DNA of 64,000 nt from Limanda limanda. Taxonomy: Eukaryota > Chordata > Actinopteri > Pleuronectiformes > Pleuronectidae. Under the pieces are notes generated by a model. The model did no database searches. It was given only the letters and a program-made list of their open reading frames with translations, and was not told where the DNA came from. The DNA is taken from positions 62,001-126,000 of the forward strand of contig NW_026870481.1 of assembly GCF_963576545.1 (NCBI RefSeq). The letters run 5' to 3'. Made by a program: the position numbers and the translations under genes. Positions 61,701 to 64,000 of this stretch are shown here, piece after piece; the first letter of the stretch is position 1; every line of letters begins with the position of its first letter.

Positions 61701-64000
61701 CGTCTGGACTAATTTGGGTCCTGCGGATCGATTGGTACCATCCCCGAGCTTGTACGACCTTCGGAAGGGGTCGACCGACGAAATTCCCCCAAATCTGAGG
61801 AGATATTCTTGAATAACTTTTTTTGTGAAGGTCGGAGAGACTTGCAAGTAGGCTCTACCCCCACTAAAGGGGTAATTCGCATCGATCGGTACCATCCTTG
61901 AGCTTCTCCGACTTTCGGAAGGGTTAGGGATAAAAGCACATAGGAGAAGGAGATATTCTTGAATAACTTTTTTTGTGAAGGTCGGAGAGACTTGCAAGTA
62001 GGCTCTACCCCCACTAAATGGGGTAGCGCGCATCGATCGGTACCATCCTTGAGCTTCTCCGACTTTCGGAAGGGTTAGGGTTAGGGTTAGGGATGAAAGC
62101 ACATAGGAGAAAGAGATATTCTTGAATAACTTTTTTTGTGAAGGTCGGAGAGACTTGCAAGTAGGCTCTACCCCCACTAAATGGGGTAGCGCGCATCGAT
62201 CGGTACCATCCTTGAGCTTCTCCGACTTTCGGAAGGGTTAGGGTTAGGGTTAGGGATGAAAGCACATAGGAGAAAGAGATATTCTTGAATAACTTTTTTT
62301 GTGAAGGTCGGAGAGACTTGCAAGTAGGCTCTACCCCCACTAAATGGGGTAGCGCGCATCGATCGGTACCATCCTTGAGCTTCTCCGACTTTCGGAAGGG
62401 TTAGGGTTAGGGCTGAAAGCACATAGGAGAAAGAGATATTCTTGAATAACTTTTTTTGTGAAGGTCGGAGAGACTTGCAAGTAGGCTCTACCCCCACTAA
62501 ATGGGGTACCGCGCATCGATCGGTACCATCCTTGAGCTTCTCCGACTTTCGGAAGGGTTAGGGTTAGGGTTAGGGATGAAAGTACATAGGAGAAAGAGAT
62601 ATTCTTGAATAACTTTTTTTGTGAAGGTTGGAGAGACTTGGAAAGTGGTTGCATCTGGACTAATTTGGGTCCTGCGGATCGATTGGTACCATTCCCGAGC
62701 TTGTACGACCTTCGGAAGAGGTCGACCGACGAAATTCCCCCAAATCTGAGGAGATATTCTTGAATAACTTTTTTTGTGAAGGTCGGAAAGACTTGGAAAG
62801 TGGTTGCATCTGGACTAATTTGGGTCCTGCGGATCGATTGGTACCATCCCCGAGCTTGTACGACCTTCGGAAAAGGTCGACCGACGAAATTCCCCCAAAT
62901 CTGAGGAGATATTCTTGAATAACTTTTTTTGTGAAGGTCGGAGAGACTTGCAAGTAGGCTCTACCCCCACTAAATGGGGTAGCGCGCATCGATCGGTACC
63001 ATCCTTGAGCTTCTCCGACTTTCGGAAGGGTTAGGGTTAGGGTTAGGGATGAAAGCACATAGGAGAAAGAGATATTCTTGAATAACTTTTTTTGTGAAGG
63101 TCGGAGAGACTTGCAAGTAGGCTCTACCCCCACTAAATGGGGTAGCGCGCATCGATCGGTACCATCCTTGAGCTTCTCCGACTTTCGGAAGGGTTAGGGT
63201 TAGGGTTAGGGATGAAAGCACATAGGAGAAAGAGATATTCTTGAATAACTTTTTTTGTGAAGGTCGGAGAGACTTGGAAAGTGGTTGCATCTGGACTAAT
63301 TTGGGTCCTGCGGATCGATTGGTACCATTCCCGAGCTTGTACGACCTTCGGAAGAGGTCGACCGACGAAATTCCCCCAAATCTGAGGAGATATTCTTGAA
63401 TAACTTTTTTTGTGAAGGTCGGAGAGACTTGCAAGTAGGCTCTACCCCCACTAAATGGGGTAGCGCGCATCGATCGGTACCATCCTTGAGCTTCTCCGAC
63501 TTTCGGAAGGGTTAGGGTTAGGGTTAGGGATGAAAGCACATAGGAGAAAGAGATATTCTTGAATAACTTTTTTTGTGAAGGTCGGAGAGACTTGAAAAGT
63601 GGTTGCATCTGGACTAATTTGGGTCCTGCGGATCGATTGGTACCATCCCCGAGCTTGTACGACCTTCGGAAGAGGTCGACCGACGAAATTCCCCCAAATC
63701 TGAGAAGATATTCTTGAATAACTTTTTTTGTGAAGGTCGGAGAGACTTGCAAGTAGGCTCTACCCCCACTAAATGGGGTAGCGCGCATCGATCGGTACCA
63801 TCCTTGAGCTTCTCCGACTTTCGGAAGGGTTAGGGTTAGGGATGAAAGCACATAGGAGAAAGAGATATTCTTGAATAACTTTTTTTGTGAAGGTCGGAGA
63901 GACTTGCAAGTAGGCTCTACCCCCACTAAATGGGGTAGCGCGCATCGATCGGTACCATCCTTGAGCTTCTCCGACCTTCGGAAGGGTTAGGGTTAGGGAT
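58741..64000. repeat. Satellite, third partial higher-order copy (period about 4031 bp)
   Basis: Sequence from 60148 repeats 56117 onward at an offset of 4031, then 4037. Only one long module is present (59832). The last 4 kb are dominated by B monomers with GGGTTAGGGTTAGGGTTAGG runs and GATGAAAGCACATAGG. The array continues past the end of the window. Confidence 0.85.

Noticed and set aside
37745..63926. Long minus-strand open frames of 100-318 codons, with repeated RITPFSGGRAYLQVSPTFTKK-like text
   Set aside because: They follow the satellite period, start at the same monomer ATG, and shift frame with each 313-bp dimer. The LTLTLT, NPNPNP and VRVRVR stretches are translations of TTAGGG repeats.
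40022..64000. CRISPR-like or bacterial repeat array
   Set aside because: Repeats are contiguous head-to-tail monomers without unique spacers, with TTAGGG words and a eukaryotic context.

Overview
The window looks like the subtelomere of a teleost fish chromosome. It has GT-AG introns, TATA promoters, a polyadenylation signal, a tRNA-derived SINE, LINE endonuclease relics and long arrays containing TTAGGG. There is no prokaryotic gene organisation. All family names below come from motif recognition in the sequence and memory; no database search was run.

Positions 1-35060 are a nested segmental-duplication zone built around four minus-strand copies of a small immunoglobulin-superfamily receptor gene. 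Each copy has five exons, all with phase-1 introns: a signal peptide, a butyrophilin/MOG-like V-set domain, a short stalk, a transmembrane segment and a cytoplasmic tail. Copies 1 (6207-7456) and 3 (19868-21117) are intact and predict 253 residues. Copies 2 and 4 carry the same DNA transposon (CACTG...CAGTG ends, CA target duplication) at exactly the same base of the signal-peptide exon. The block holding copy 1 + copy 2 is repeated as copy 3 + copy 4, 13.7-14.0 kb downstream, so the insertion is older than the block duplication. The transposon contains decayed exons of a multi-zinc-finger protein family common in fish.

Between the genes lies a mosaic of re-used modules: GC-rich flanking sequence (six copies), the gene's 3' flank, its promoter and 5' leader, a short open frame present in both orientations, and a 330-bp-armed inverted repeat whose loop holds an L2-like endonuclease relic. 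Some copies have been lost at sharp internal breakpoints.

At 35061-35063 the flanking module breaks off directly into TTAGGG-type DNA. Positions 35078-37760 hold three 0.8-1.2 kb AT-rich units with degenerate telomere repeats and a repeated TATA box. From 37761 to the end is a dimeric satellite (about 155 + 158 bp, 313-bp period) with 1-4 TTAGGG repeats in most dimers and 14 copies of a longer module. It is organised in higher-order periods of about 3603, 6139-6455 and 4031 bp. The long open frames across this satellite are not genes. The uniform TTAGGG orientation on the + strand suggests the chromosome end lies to the right of the window.
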